A DNA stretch of 64,000 bases from Aegilops tauschii subsp. strangulata (GCF_002575655.3 NC_053035.3:503842601-503906600), one strand, 5' to 3'. Shown: positions 11,810-23,495, counted from the first letter of the stretch. The notes: a model not told the origin generated them from the sequence alone. Translations and numbers: made by a program.

Positions 11810-14800
11810 CTAATTGCCTATCCTATTACATGACCGCCATCCAAACCGGTTGAAGATATCCCGAGCTACCATCTCCCAGCGGATAGATCCAGTAACCAAA
11901 TGCTCCCTGGCCTCCATCGGAGTGAGTAGCGACCATGAACGGATCACGGCCGTGGCTCGGAAAATAACCTGCAAAAAGTGAATACGTGATATTCTGTTAA
12001 AAACCAAATCATTTCTGCAAGTCCAGATAGTCCACAACAAAGCGCAAACTCCAACACGAATATGTCTCTCTAATTCAGGCTCAATCCCAGTGAGCCATGT
12101 CCCAAATAACGTAGTGACAGAATTCGGTGGAGCAATATTAAAAGCAATGTGAACCGTCCGCCAAAGAACTCTGGCAAACGGGCAATCAAAAAAGAGATGT
12201 TTGATCGTCTCGACCCGATCACAGAAGCTACACCTCGTAGGTCCTGTCCAATTACGCTTAATCAAGTTATCCTTGGTTAAAATAACCTGTTTATGGACAA
12301 ACCACATAAACACTTTTATTTTCAAAGGAACTTTGACAGCCCAAACATGCTTGGAGGTAGGAATGGAGCTCGAATTAATTACATCAATATACATTGATTT
12401 AACCGTGAATACTCCAGACCTAGTCAGTTTCCAGCGTAATTCATCGGATTGTTGAGAAAGATGGACATCCATTAGTCTCCGAACTAGACGGAGCCAATCT
12501 TCCCAACGATTGCCCACTAACGACCTTCTGAACTGAATATTAAGGGGGGTGGATTGAAACACCGTAGCAACGAACACCTCACGTCGTTGAACAATGCGAT
12601 ATAAAGACGGATATTGAATGGCCAAGGGTGTCTCGCCGAGCCAAGTATCCTCCTAGAATCGTGTACTAGCGCCGTTGCCAATAACAACCTTTGTCCTATT
12701 AAACATAGAATGTTTGACTTTCATCAGACCTTTCCAGAAAGGCGAGTCAGTTGGCCTGACTGTGACCTGGGACAAGGACTTTGTCTGTAGGTACTTGCTG
12801 CGAAGGATTTGGGCCCACATGGCATCAGTCTCAAAAGAAAGCTTCCACAGCCACTTGCTAAGAAGGCATCTGTTCTTAACTTCAAGATTCTCAATACCAA
12901 GACCCCCTTGGTCTTTCGGTCTACAGATGATATCCCATTTTGCAAGTCTGTATTTTCTTTTTAGCTCATCACCCTGCCAAAAGAAACGCGATCGATAAAA
13001 GTCCAGTCTTTTCCTAACACCAACTGGGACTTGAAAGAACGATAAGAGAAACATAGGCATACTCGTGAGCACCGAATTAATCAGAATTAATCGGCCTCCA
13101 TATGACATGAGCTTGCCCTTCCAGCAACTCAGTTTCTTCTCAAACCGGTCTTCGATGCACTTCCATTCTCTATTGGTCAGCTTTCGATGGTGGATTGGAA
13201 TACCTAGGTAAGAGAAAGGTAAATCCCCCAAGTCGCACCCAAACAATTGCCTATAAGCCTCCTGTTCGTCTTTGGCTCTACCAAAGCAGAACAGCTCGCT
13301 CTTATGAAAGTTAATCTTTAACCCGGTCAATTGTTCGAAAAGGCATAACACCAGCTTCATATTTCTCGCCTTGGCCAGGTCATGCTCCATAAAGATGATT
13401 GTATCATCAGCGTACTGAAGGATGGATACACCTCCATCAACCAGATGAGGTACCAAGCCACCCACTTGACCATTCTCCTTAGCCCTTCCTATCAAGATGG
13501 CTAACATATCAACCACAATGTTAAACAGGATAGGGGACATCGGATCTCCTTGTCTTAGGCCTTTATGTGTCTGGAAGTAATGACCAATATCGTCATTCAC
13601 TCTAATTCCCACACTCCCTTTTTGCGTAAATGATTCAACCTGACGTCGCCAGGCTTCATCAAAACCTTTCATACGCAATGCCTGTTGGAGAAATGGCCAT
13701 TTGACCTTATTGTACGCTTTCTCGAAATCCACCTTAAAAATGACACCATCTAACTTCTTGGAATGGATTTCATGGAGCGTTTCATGAAGGACGACCACCC
13801 CTTCAAGGATGTTTCTGTCCGGCATGAAAGCAGTTTGGGAGTGCTGCACCACAGAATGCGCAATCTGTGTGAGCCTATTAGTCCCGACCTTGGTGAATAT
13901 TTTAAAACTAACATTGAGAAGGCAGATCGGCCTGAACTGCTCAATTCTCACAGCATCCGTCTTCTTAGGAAGCAGTGTGATAGTTCCAAAATTCAAGTGA
14001 AATAATTGAAGCTGTCCAGAGAACAGATCATGAAACATAGGTAGCAAATCCCCCTTAATAATATGCCAACACTTCTTGTAGAACTCCACCGGAAATCCAT
14101 CCGGTCCGGGAGCCTTATTATTTTTCAACTGTGCTATAGCATCAAACACCTCCTTCTCCGAAAACGGGGCAACCAGAATATCATTTTCAGCAGCCGAAAG
14201 TTGAGGCACATCCTCAGTTCTGGACTCATCGAGAGATACACAATTATCCTCCGGAGGTCCAAATAACTGCCTATAATACTCGGTTATATATGTTTTTAGG
14301 TTATCCTGTCCTACAATAGTGCCCTCATCTTGTTCAAGTTGGAATATTCTCTTCTTTCTGTGCTTACCATTAGCAATCAGATGAAAGAATTGAGTATTCG
14401 CGTCCCCTTGGACCACTTTGCGAACCTTAGCCCGCAAAGCCCACTTCAATTCTTGTTCGCGGAGAAGTTCTTTCAACCTCTTCTCTGCTTCAGTTTTAAC
14501 CTGGAGCTCAGCAGGCATCAAAATCGTGGATTCTGCCTTAACGTCCAGATTCTGTATAAGAGAGAGGAGCCTGTCCTTCTCGATCTTATACACCCCACTA
14601 AGGTGCTTAGCCCAACCCCGTAAGAAGCTTCTCAAACTCCTAATATTATTTTGCCAACGCTCAACCGCGGTCCTACCTCCAACACCCTTCGCCCATTCCC
14701 TAGCGATGAGGTCTAGGAACCCTTCGCGTTCGAACCAGGCCATCTCAAAAGAAAAGGTGTTTTTGTTCCCCACGTGGTTCGGCTCCCCTGAGTCAACGAA

Positions 14801-15484
14801 CAGGGGTGTGTGATCGGAAAAACCCCGTGAAAGAGCTTGAACCGTCACGAGCGGGAACTTCTGTTCCCACTCCACACTCGCAAGAACGCGATCAAGCTTT
14901 TCGTAAGTCGGGTTGGGCAAAGAGTTAGCCCAGGTAAACTTTCTACCAGAAAGCCCTATCTCCCTCAGATCCAAGCTTTCAATAATAGTGTTGAACATGA
15001 ACGACCACCTACCGTCAAAGTTATCATTATTCTTCTCCTCTCTCCTCCTAATGATGTTGAAATCACCCCCTACTAAGATGGGAAGCTGCTCGGACCCACA
15101 AATCCGAACAAGATCCGCCAAAAATTCCGGTTTAAGCTCGGGCTGTGCAGCACCATAAACCGCCACCAACGCCCAGTTGAAACCATCAACCTTAGACCTC
15201 ACTCGAAACTTAACCGCGAAGTCGCCCATCACTACACTACGGACTTCAAGCGAATCGCATCTCACACCCAGCAAGATACCACCCGATCTTCCTCGCGGAG
15301 GGAGGCAATGCCAATCAAAATCAACACCACCCGCAAGAGAGGAAAGGAACTGGGGCGCAAAGTTGTCTCTACCAGTTTCCGATAGAGCAATAAAATCTAA
15401 ACGATGCTCCAGAGATGCCTCAGCAAGAAACCTTCGTTTAGCCAAGTCTTTCAGACCTCTGCTATTCCAAAAGATTCCTTTCAT
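11810..15484 (-). pseudogene. LINE ORF2: AP-type endonuclease, reverse transcriptase, zf-RVT; one nonsense codon
   Basis: About 1225 codons. The N-terminal endonuclease shows ALSETGRDNF, GGDFNIIRRRE and the SDH motif in GFSDHTPLF, within roughly residues 1-230. The reverse transcriptase (about 470-740) shows FKVDFEKAYNKV and the catalytic YADD in LQYADDTIIF. The C-terminal zinc domain is CSFCDRVETIKHLFFDC. The frame is the same on both sides of one TAG at 12653-12655, so a single nonsense change separates the RT part from the zf-RVT part. The start is ATG at 15484; its A is also the last base of the ORF1 stop (TGATG), so ORF2 may be translated by reinitiation. Such proteins nick target DNA and copy their own RNA at the nick. 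Confidence 0.88.
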
Positions 15485-16225
15485 CACTCATCATGAAATT
15501 TTTTAGTAGTCCGAATCCTAGCACTCCTACGAACTGCAGAATCGGGGTAAATTTTCCGTTTCCACTTACGCTTGGGTTTACTAGGTCCTGACTCCCGATC
15601 CTCATAACCGGGCTCGGCGGAAGAAACAACTGCATTATCTATGGGCATATCATCGTCCTCAGACTCATGATTGGATGGTGCTAGATCCACACACATATTA
15701 TCGAGCACTCTAACCCCTAATGCATCAATCTCATTATCATTCATGGGTTTAACCGCAGCAAGATTACGAATAGTTTCTAAGGCACGCTCCGCCTCCAAAT
15801 CTAACAAATCATTCACCGAATTGGAAATCTCACTATCTGTAGCCCCGAGTGAAACTCCTAATTGGTTTGCATTATTTATAATTTCCTCATTAGAAAAATG
15901 CAGTAAAGAATTAGATATGTTGACGGACATACCAGTAGAGATCGCAGCATCATGAAGCTTGGCCGCCCTCATAGCGCACCTCTGCTGCATGTCATCAACC
16001 TCCGGAAGCTCCTGAATGCGAGCACTCATCCGCCTCCCCGTCGAGGCCGGGTCCGGGATCCCGCCAAAAGCAACGACCTCCTCCCTAGTAACTCCTCGCG
16101 CTGACACCCGCGAAGGGTCAACCAAGGATACAGGAAGAGGCGGCTGCGGGCTCCCATACCCCTCGGACAAGTGCCCCAATCCGAGACCCATAGCAACGGG
16201 TACACTGGGAGGAGGCTCGGATCTC

Positions 16226-16549
16226 CTGACCGCCGACGAGGAAGGAGGAGTCAGGGCTGCCTGCCCCAAACCCCCCTCCCCCAACGCCACAAAAGGCGCG
16301 GGCGCTGCCACAGCCAAAGGAGAAGCGGTCCACCTGACCGCCGGCGAGGAAAGAGGAGTCAGGGCCGCCTGCCCCATACCCCCCTCCCCCAACGCCACAG
16401 AAGGCGCGGGCGCCGCCACAACCGAAGGAGACGCGGTCCTCCTGACCGCCGGCGAGGAAGGAGGAGTCAGGACCGCCTGCCCCAAACCCCCTCCCCCAAC
16501 ACCACAGAAGGCGCGGCCGCCGCCGCCACGCCCGAAGGAGAGAGAGCCG
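16226..16549 (-). repeat. 108-bp coding tandem repeat, three units, in LINE ORF1
   Basis: Units start at 16226, 16334 and 16442, an exact 108-bp period. Each encodes a 36-residue Ala/Pro/Ser-rich unit of the form GQAALTPPSSPAVRR...ALGEGG. The third unit has a shorter C run and more changes, and the reading frame shifts in or just upstream of it. The repeat number could vary between copies of the family. Confidence 0.85.
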
Positions 16550-18023
16550 AGGCCGCCTGCCTCGGGCCTCCTCTCCCATCACCTGCCGGTCCCGTCATGA
16601 CCAGCGATGCCGATGTCGGGATAGTGAAGGTGGAGGTGGGAGCCACCTGCCCCGACCCCCTCCCCCACGCCCCACCTCAGCCGCAGCCATTAGGGCCGAA
16701 ACGTCGACCTCCGGTGGAGCAACCACCGACTCCCCGTCCCCGGAACCAACCAAAGTCCTCACCGACGATGTCCGCAGCAAGCATCCAGCCAGTGGCCCAC
16801 CGGCATCCTCGAACGCCAACAAAGGTAGTGACTGCTCAAACGCATCATCAGAATCTACCCGGTCACTCCAAAGTCTGGGAGGGGCAGAGGCTGGCTCAAA
16901 GGACCCGAACCGCAACGAAGTCATAGGCACCGATGGTGAAGGTGCCGGCTCAACCCCGGTTCCATCCCCGGTCTGAGCCACAGGACGAGAGCCGTTAGTC
17001 CCCTCACGAGTCGACTCGTCAGTCGGTGCCTCCTCAGCTCCCGCACTGTCTTCCCCCTCGTGCATGTCAACATCATTCCCAATCATTGCCTCAGCAAACA
17101 GGGCAGCGTCCTCAAACTCGATCTCAAGAGGAAACACCTCTCCTCTATAAGTCCAGTTAACCACGTCAGGCACGAACTCAATATCCAAAATGCTCACTAA
17201 GATGCGGGCCACTCCATGTGCACGAGTAAAGGCCATATCCACTTTCTCCGTCTTGCCAACCATAATGCCCATACTGGCCACGACACGAACATCCTGCAAA
17301 GGCTTAGATGGAGCCCCCGAAAACCGCAACCAGACCTGCGTAAGCGGCTTTCCTTTAGGTTCCACCTGCTGCCACTCATGGAACTCCAGAATGCACCTAG
17401 TGCCAGGAACTCTGCATAAACCAAAACTCAACAGTCGCTGCAGATCGTCCACTGAAGGAAACTCCACCTTAAAAACCTTGGCCTCGAGAGGAACGAGCTC
17501 CCAATGGAAGTCTCCCGGTGCCAGTTCCTGAAGCCTCTGCACAATCTGAGCCTCCGAAACCTCACCCTGAGTAGCTTTGACAACCCCGGTGGTCAAGCTC
17601 AAAGTCTCCTCCGGAGTCTCTCTCGCTGCCGGGGACTCAAAGAACATTAGCTCAGCACAATAAACTCCATACATAGTCAAAGACGGAGCCTGGTCACGCA
17701 ACAACGGGCAATCCCCCGAGGCATGTGCCGGCTTACCACAGGACTCACACAGCTCTGCCACGCATTCAGCAATGAAGTGGCCCTTCTCACCACAACGGCA
17801 GCAAAGCATCCTTTCCTTCTTGCGCGCCCACTTGGACGCCCTCTCAGCCTCAGACCTGTCGGTAACCTCAGTCACACTCCCAGTCGCCGGAACCTCAACA
17901 TTGGCTAAAGCCGCTACCACCTCCATTGCCTGGGGAGGGAGCTCCGTGGAAACGCAATCGGTCTCCAGTACTGACTCCGCTTGGTCAACAACTGCCGAAG
18001 GCGGAGGTGGTCTGCGATGATAC

Positions 18024-19751
18024 TGTTGGGAATCGTAGCATAATTTAAAATTTTCCTACGCTCACCAAGATGCATCTATGGAGTCTACTAGCAACGAGGG
18101 GAAAGGAGTGGATCTACATACCCTTGTAGATCGCGAGCGGAAGCGTTCCAATGAACGTGGATGACGGAGTCGTACTCGCCGTGATCCAAATCACCGATGA
18201 CCGAGTGCCGAACGGACGGCACCTCCGCGTTCAACACACGTACGGTGCAGCGACGTCTCCTCCTTTCTTGATCCAGCAAGGGGGGAGGAGAGGTTGATGG
18301 AGATCCAACAGCACGACGGCGTGGTGGTGGATGTAGCGGCTCTCCGGCAGGCCTTCGCCGAGCTTCTGCGCGCGAGAGAGAGGTGTTGCAGGGGAGGAGG
18401 GAGGCGCCAAAGGCTGTAGTGTGCTGCCCTCCCTCCCCCCCTCCTTTATATAGGCCCCCAAGGGGGGTGCGCAGCCCTTGGAGATGGGATCTCCAAGGGG
18501 GGGGGGGGGGGGCGGCGGCCAAGGGGAAAAGGGTTGCCTTGCCCCCCAAGGCAAGGGGAAACTCCCCCCCTAGGGTTCCCAACCCTAGGCGCATGGGGGG
18601 AGGCCCAAAGTGGCGCCCCAGCCCATTAGGGGCTGGTTCCCCTCCACTTTCAGCCCACGGGGCCCTCCGGGACAGGTGGCCCCACCCGGTGGACCCCCGG
18701 GACCCTTCCGGTGGTCCCGGTACAATACCGATAACCCCCGAAACTTTCCCGGTGGCCAAAACTGGACTTCCTATATATAATTCTTCACCTCCGGACCATT
18801 CCGGAACCTCTCGTGACGTCCGGGATCTCATCCGGGACTCCGAACAACTTTCGGGTTTCCGCATACATATATCTCTACAACCCTAGCGTCACCGGACCTT
18901 AAGTGTGTAGACCCTACGGGTTCGGGAGACATGCAGACATGACCGAGACATCTCTCCGGCCAATAACCAACAGCGGGATCTGGATACCCATGTTGGCTCC
19001 CACATGTTCCACGATGATCTCATCGGATGAACCACGATGTCAAGGATTCAATCAATCCCGTATACGATTCCCTTTATCTACCGATATAGCACTTGCCCGA
19101 GATTCGATCGTCGGTATACCGATACCTTGTTCAATCTCGTTACGGCAAGTCTCTTTACTCGTTCCGTAACACATCATCCCGTGACCAACCCCTTAGTCAC
19201 ATTGAGCTCATTACGATGATGTCTTACCGAGTGGGCCCAGAGATACCTCTCCGTCACACGGAGTGACAAATCCCAGTCTCGATCCGTGCCAACCCAACAG
19301 ACACTTTCGGAGATACCCGTAATGCACCTTTATAGTCACCCAGTTACGTTGTGACGTTTGGCACACCCAAAGCACTCCTACGGTATCCGGGAGTTGCACG
19401 ATCTCATGGTCTAAGGAAAAGATACTTGACATTGGAAAAGCTCTAGCAAACGAAACTACACGATCTTTTATGCTATGCTTAGGATTGGGTCTTGTCCATC
19501 ACATCATTCTCCTAATGATGTGATCCCGTTATCAATGACATCCAATGTCCATAGTCAGGAAACCATGACTATCTGTTGATCAACGAGCTAGTCAACTAGA
19601 GGCTTACTAGGGACAGGTTGTGGTCTATGTATTCACACATGTATTACGATTTCCGGAAAATACAATTATAGCATGAATAAAAGACTATTATCATGAACAC
19701 AGAAATATAATAATAACCATTTATTATTGCCTCTAGGGCATATTTCCAACA
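18024..19751 (-). mobile_element. Solo LTR of BARE-1/WIS/Angela Copia family
   Basis: A 1728-bp LTR with the family ends (plus strand TGTTGGGAATC ... ATTTCCAACA), flanked by the perfect 5-bp TSD gatac at 18019-18023 and 19752-19756. No internal sequence is present, so it is a product of LTR-LTR recombination. It sits in LINE ORF1. It contains a (G)16 run at 18497-18512. From about 18800 to 19600 it is nearly identical to the right LTR of the full Angela element at 38158-39877, differing at two bases by eye (38952-38960), but elsewhere it differs from it. Confidence 0.97.
18445..18453 (-). promoter_or_regulatory. Putative TATA box in solo Angela LTR
   Basis: The minus strand reads CTATATAAA downstream of GGGGGC. 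The same site occurs in the other two Angela LTRs. A solo LTR could still promote transcription toward lower coordinates, in the LINE coding direction. Confidence 0.5.
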
Positions 19752-20400
19752 GATACCTCCCGCGGCCACCGCCCCGACCACCGCGATGTCCACGGTGACC
19801 CCCTCTCTGGCGGTGATCCGGACCGGAAGCACCCTCAACAAAACCTCCTGGAGGCCCGAGAAACGGTCTCTCAGCAGACCCGTCACTCTGCCAGGCATAA
19901 CCACGCCCCCCTCCCGTGGATGAGGAACCCCGGTGCTGTCCATCGCCATACACATCTAACCCATCGTTCCCCCATTGGCCTCGGGGCGGAGCACGGGAAT
20001 CTTTAGAACTAGAAATCTGCCGCGTCTGAGATGGTCCCGACCGGTTTTGGGCCGGCCGCGCGACGAAGTTAGGCGGGGGCGCGCCATGAGACTGACCTCT
20101 GCCAGTACCGGCTGCACCAGCCTCGCCCAGCGTTGGGGGCCTAGGCCCCCCTCTACCCGCTGCCTGCGGAGCGACGGGCGCCGGAGGCCTGAGCCCGCCC
20201 TTTCTTGCCGCCGGTTGAAGGGACGCCACCGGCGCTGGAGGTCTAGGCCCACCTCGTCCTACTACCGGATGAGCAACGGGCGCCGGCGGCCTCCCGCCCG
20301 AAGGAGCATTACCGCGGCCCGGTCCCAGTGGAACGCTAGCCGGCTGCCTCTGTCCTGGTGGCCCGAGTGCACCGCGCCCGGCCCCCGCCGCCGGAGGCGG

Positions 20401-20458
20401 CTCCTCCCCGCCCCGCCCAGCAGGAGCGGCTCCTCCCCGCTCCGCCCAGCAGGAGCGG
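20401..20458 (-). repeat. 29-bp tandem duplication causing a frameshift in LINE ORF1
   Basis: Units 20401-20429 and 20430-20458 differ at one base. Because 29 is not a multiple of three the duplication shifts the frame. The size of the shift equals the observed change between the open frame above 20459 and that below 20401. Confidence 0.85.
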
Positions 20459-21316
20459 CCGGGGCGATCCTCTTCGGTGGAGGCGGCGCAGCCCCTCGAC
20501 CGGCCATGTGCAAGAGCGGTCGGATTCTTCGCGCCCGACGAGCACCACACGTGGGGAAACCCCTAGTCCCTCGCCTGCGAACCCTAACAGCGACAGAGAC
20601 AGACGACGGCGCACGACAGGAAGGAAACCGATCCCTCTCGTACGTGCATGTGATTGCATTGCGGGATGGAGGCTGGTCCGGTTCAGCATGGGCCTCATAC
20701 CCATCTGACCTAGGCCCAACTCCTCGTGGACTCGACTCCCTCCGAGCCGGCCCAACGTAGCCCAACAAGCTGTTCAAACGCCGCGCTCTCGCCTCCGCGA
20801 TCCCCATCGCCGGCGCTGCCAAGATCGGCGCCGCCGGTGCCTGACAACCGCCGATCTGCCTCGCCTTCTTCCTCTTCTTAACAGTAATCCACGACTCCGG
20901 CCGAATCATGTCGAAAAGCGTAAGATTCGGAAGACTCACCTTAGGTATGGGACCCTTCCAAGGTCGAATCGCAGATGCCGCCGTCCTCCGATGTACTACA
21001 CGTCGAATCATCTCTGTCGTCTCGTCCGCACGAAGACCGATTCACGCCGGATCCTCCAATGGCAGAACGCGATCAATCGTCGTAGCCACCTCATCTTCGG
21101 TATAACCTGAACGAAAAAATTCGCAAATGAGATCTGAAGGAGTCGGTGAGGGCAGGGAGTCCACCGGAGGATCCCCATCGTCGTCCACGTCTTCTTCGTC
21201 TGAGTCGGCGAGCGCCCAAAACCTCCCGCCGACCCGCCGGCGGTCGCTGGACGCGGAGGTCACCATCGCGGGCGCAGTCGCCTGGCCAGTCGCCCGGTCG
21301 CCTTTCATGTGCTTAT

Positions 21317-21328
21317 ATGTATTTGTCT
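21317..21328. repeat. LINE target-site duplication, 5' copy
   Basis: atgtatttgtct, identical to 11588-11599. LINE-like sequence stops exactly here on the minus strand. Confidence 0.85.
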
Positions 21329-21367
21329 GAACTTGCCTTTGTTTCATGATGTCCTCAGCCCTTGCCT

Positions 21368-22073
21368 TCACTTTGCTTCTTCCTCGTTATTTTTCTCATT
21401 GATCTCCTTGGCTTGATGCTTTGCTAGATTTGCTTCCTCAACTCTTGTCTTTCTCTCCTCCCAGTCAGCAATCCTTTGTGTGTCCCGAGCATGACTCTGC
21501 CACTCCCAAGCTTGTTGCCTTGCAGCCTCACCAGCCTCCTTGAAATGGTCCCAACTCTGCCTCCTTTCCTCCTCCTCTGCTTGATGAATAAGAAAATATG
21601 CTTCGTCTTGCTGCAAAGTTGTGTGGGCAATCATTCTCTTCTCATCAGCAATTCTTTTCCTATTTTTAGCCTTCCTTTGTTTCGCTATCTCTGCATTTCT
21701 TTTTCTTTCAGCCGTGTTTTACCTTCTCTTCTCTGCCATTGTAAGTTTCTCCTCTTGGGATTTTTTCTTTTTCTCCTCACTAGCTTTTCTTTTATCTTCC
21801 GCAACAATTGTTATCGTCAACAATGCTCCGATCAGTTTTGCTTTGTTCTTCAACTACACCAATGCTTTCCTTCTTAGGACTGAAAACAGTTGGTAAATGA
21901 GCTATGGGATTTGCAACTATATCATCCCACTGTTTTCCTCCTCCACCATTGTAGCTATCGTCATGATCCACATAAAACATCAAGAAGTTGTGCCCATTAT
22001 TTACCACTCTCACAATGCTCTCACTTTCTTCATCATTGGACAACAACCTAGCACCATCTTCATTTAGTTGCAC
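21368..22073 (-). pseudogene. Unrecognised charged coiled-coil gene-like sequence, broken
   Basis: Two open parts are visible. 22073-21792 encodes an acidic, Asn/Asp-rich segment (ESIVRVVNNGHNF, HDDSYNGGGG). 21634-21368 encodes a Lys/Glu/Ala/Gln-rich helix (QAEEEERRQSW, EERKTRVEEANLAKHQAK). Between them a third frame is rich in Lys and Glu. One or two shifts and a stop separate the parts. The LINE inserted about 40 bases past the last stop codon. It could be a decayed host gene or the first ORF of a DNA transposon; I do not recognise a domain. Confidence 0.4.
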
Positions 22074-22147
22074 TTCCGCTTCAGTAGAACCCCCTTAAAC
22101 ACATCAACGGAGGAGATCTCTCCATACCCCTTCATAATAAATGTATA

Positions 22148-22222
22148 GTGACCCGATTCGAACACGTGACCTCCCGCTTAACTGGAACCGTATCAACCAA
22201 CTGGGACAACTAAGCCACTGTG
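22148..22222 (-). repeat. tRNA-like module, possible SINE head
   Basis: On the minus strand a box-A-like TGGCTTAGTTG and a box-B-like GTTCGAATC (plus strand 22155-22163) lie in tRNA-like order, with GGGAGGTCACGT just before box B. The T stem is imperfect and no proper anticodon arm forms, so it is not a working tRNA. It may be the head of a tRNA-derived SINE; I could not define a tail or TSD. Confidence 0.4.
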
Positions 22223-22240
22223 CCTCTTTTAGTTCGTTTT

Positions 22241-23495
22241 TCCTTTTCACAACCAACGCTAAAAACGGGACCTCGCACCCCAGCGCGCCCTTTTGGGCTG
22301 GCCCATGTGCGGCGCGCTCGGTTTTTTAATTTTAGTTTTCCTTTTTAGCTTTTCTTTTCCTTTTTCTAATCTGTTTTTGTTTCTTTTCTATATTAAATAA
22401 TACCGAATTCCAAAATTTGAAACCACTGTAGATTCTAAAAAAAAATGTTCAAGAAATCAAAAATATTTGCGATTTTACAAAAAAAATTCCATATTTCAGA
22501 AAATGTTGGCGCATTCGAAAAATGTTATGAAATTGAATAAATTTTCTAAATTCCACTTGCATTTTTAAAAGTTTACAGAATTTACAAATGCTCATGAACT
22601 ACAAAAATGTTCCTCGGTTCAAAAAAGGTCCATGAATTACAAAAATAGTTCCCCCAATTTTGGAAAAATGTTCGCTGATTCAAAACAAATATTCACGGGT
22701 TTAAAAGATGTTCACAATTCCCAAAAATGTATTCGAAATTGTAAAACATGTTCATGAATTTGAAAAGTTTTCACATTTTCAGAAATTTTCGCTAGTTTTA
22801 AAAATAGTCATGATTCTCAAAAATTCCTTACGATTAGAGAAAATATGTCCACAAAAAATAAAAAAAAAAATAAAAAAAAAAGAAAAGATAAAAGAAAAAG
22901 GGGAAAGCAAAAGGAAAAGGGAAAAAATAAAAAAGAAAGTAAAAGAAAAAAAGGGAAGAGTAAAAGCAAGAAAAATGCGGAAAAACCAAAGGAAAAATGA
23001 AAAAATCGATGGGGAAGGAGTTTGAAACAGTTAAGCCCAAAAGAAAATCGGTCGCTTAGGATACGCGCTAGGTCACTAACGAGCGACATACGTGCCAAAT
23101 AGCAGACGCCCTAAAAACACATAGCGGCTTTCTTGTTTGGTTTTTCTTTTGTTTTAGGCGGTATTTTCTTTGGTTTTTGCTTCTCGTTCTCTTTCTTTTT
23201 TAATTTATTTTTTGCTTCATTTATAAAATCATGATTTTTTGTTACATTCATGAACCTTTCGTAGTCATGATTTTTTGTTTTAGACGGTATTTTCTTCGGT
23301 TTTTCGCGAATGCATGAACCTTTTTGCAAAAGCATGATTTTTTTCAATCCACGAACTCTTTTCAAATTTTACATTTTTTATCAAAACCCATGAACTTTTT
23401 TCGAATTCAGGAGCTTATTTAAAATTCTACAAAATTTTCAAAAATTGCGAACTTTATTGTTCAAAATCAATAAAAATATCCTAACCATGATTTAT
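22241..23495. other. AT-rich low-complexity repeat sequence
   Basis: Dominated by short A- and T-rich phrases such as aaaatgttca, with an A/G-rich run at 22850-23000 and T-rich sequence after 23110. GC-rich edges occur near 22280-22320 and 23040-23110. The long open frames are a result of composition. It may be the core of an unclassified non-autonomous transposon; limits are unclear. Confidence 0.45.

Larger units (their letters stand above)
15484..21266 (-). pseudogene. LINE ORF1: RNA-binding protein with two CCHC knuckles, interrupted
   Basis: The start ATG at 21266 begins MVTSASSDRRRVGGRF. The frame runs through an acidic stretch, a basic segment (RRVVHRRTAAS), a long Gly/Pro/Arg-rich part, two zinc knuckles (CCRCGEKGHFIAEC and CESCGKPAHASGDC, about 17760-17805 and just downstream), a DUF4283-like part and a 36-residue repeat array. 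A bipartite basic tail precedes the TGA at 15486-15484. Breaks are TGA at 21042-21044, a 29-bp tandem duplication at 20401-20458, the solo LTR at 18024-19751, and a net frame change near 16500-16600. Without the LTR and one TSD copy it spans about 4050 bp (roughly 1350 codons), long for a plant LINE ORF1. ORF1 proteins bind element RNA in the RNP. Confidence 0.8.
11600..21316 (-). mobile_element. Long L1-type LINE with TSDs, carrying ORF1 and ORF2, split by solo LTR
   Basis: The minus-strand element ends in a poly(A) tail (T run 11599-11609). It is bounded by the 12-bp direct repeat atgtatttgtct at 11588-11599 and 21317-21328, which fixes both ends. Removing the nested solo LTR and one of its TSD copies leaves about 7984 bp. 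ORF1 starts about 50 bases inside the 5' end, so the element seems close to full length. ORF2 has endonuclease, reverse transcriptase and zf-RVT but no RNase H. Damage is light: one stop in ORF1, one in ORF2, one 29-bp tandem duplication, one frame change in a repeat array, and the solo LTR. Confidence 0.9.

Noticed and set aside
18088..19432. Several open frames of 60-260 codons within the Angela LTRs, repeated at 31183-32480 and 38222-39558
   Set aside because: They recur in every Angela LTR because the DNA is the same. They have no shared frame logic or domain, and lie in GC-rich LTR sequence.
20908..21371. Apparent start of LINE ORF1 upstream at 21371
   Set aside because: The codons above 21316 lie outside the LINE, beyond its TSD; the ATG at 21266 is the first start inside the element.
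22708..23098. Lys-rich frame on plus and Phe/Leu-rich frame on minus strand
   Set aside because: Both are translations of an A/G-rich low-complexity run and its complement.
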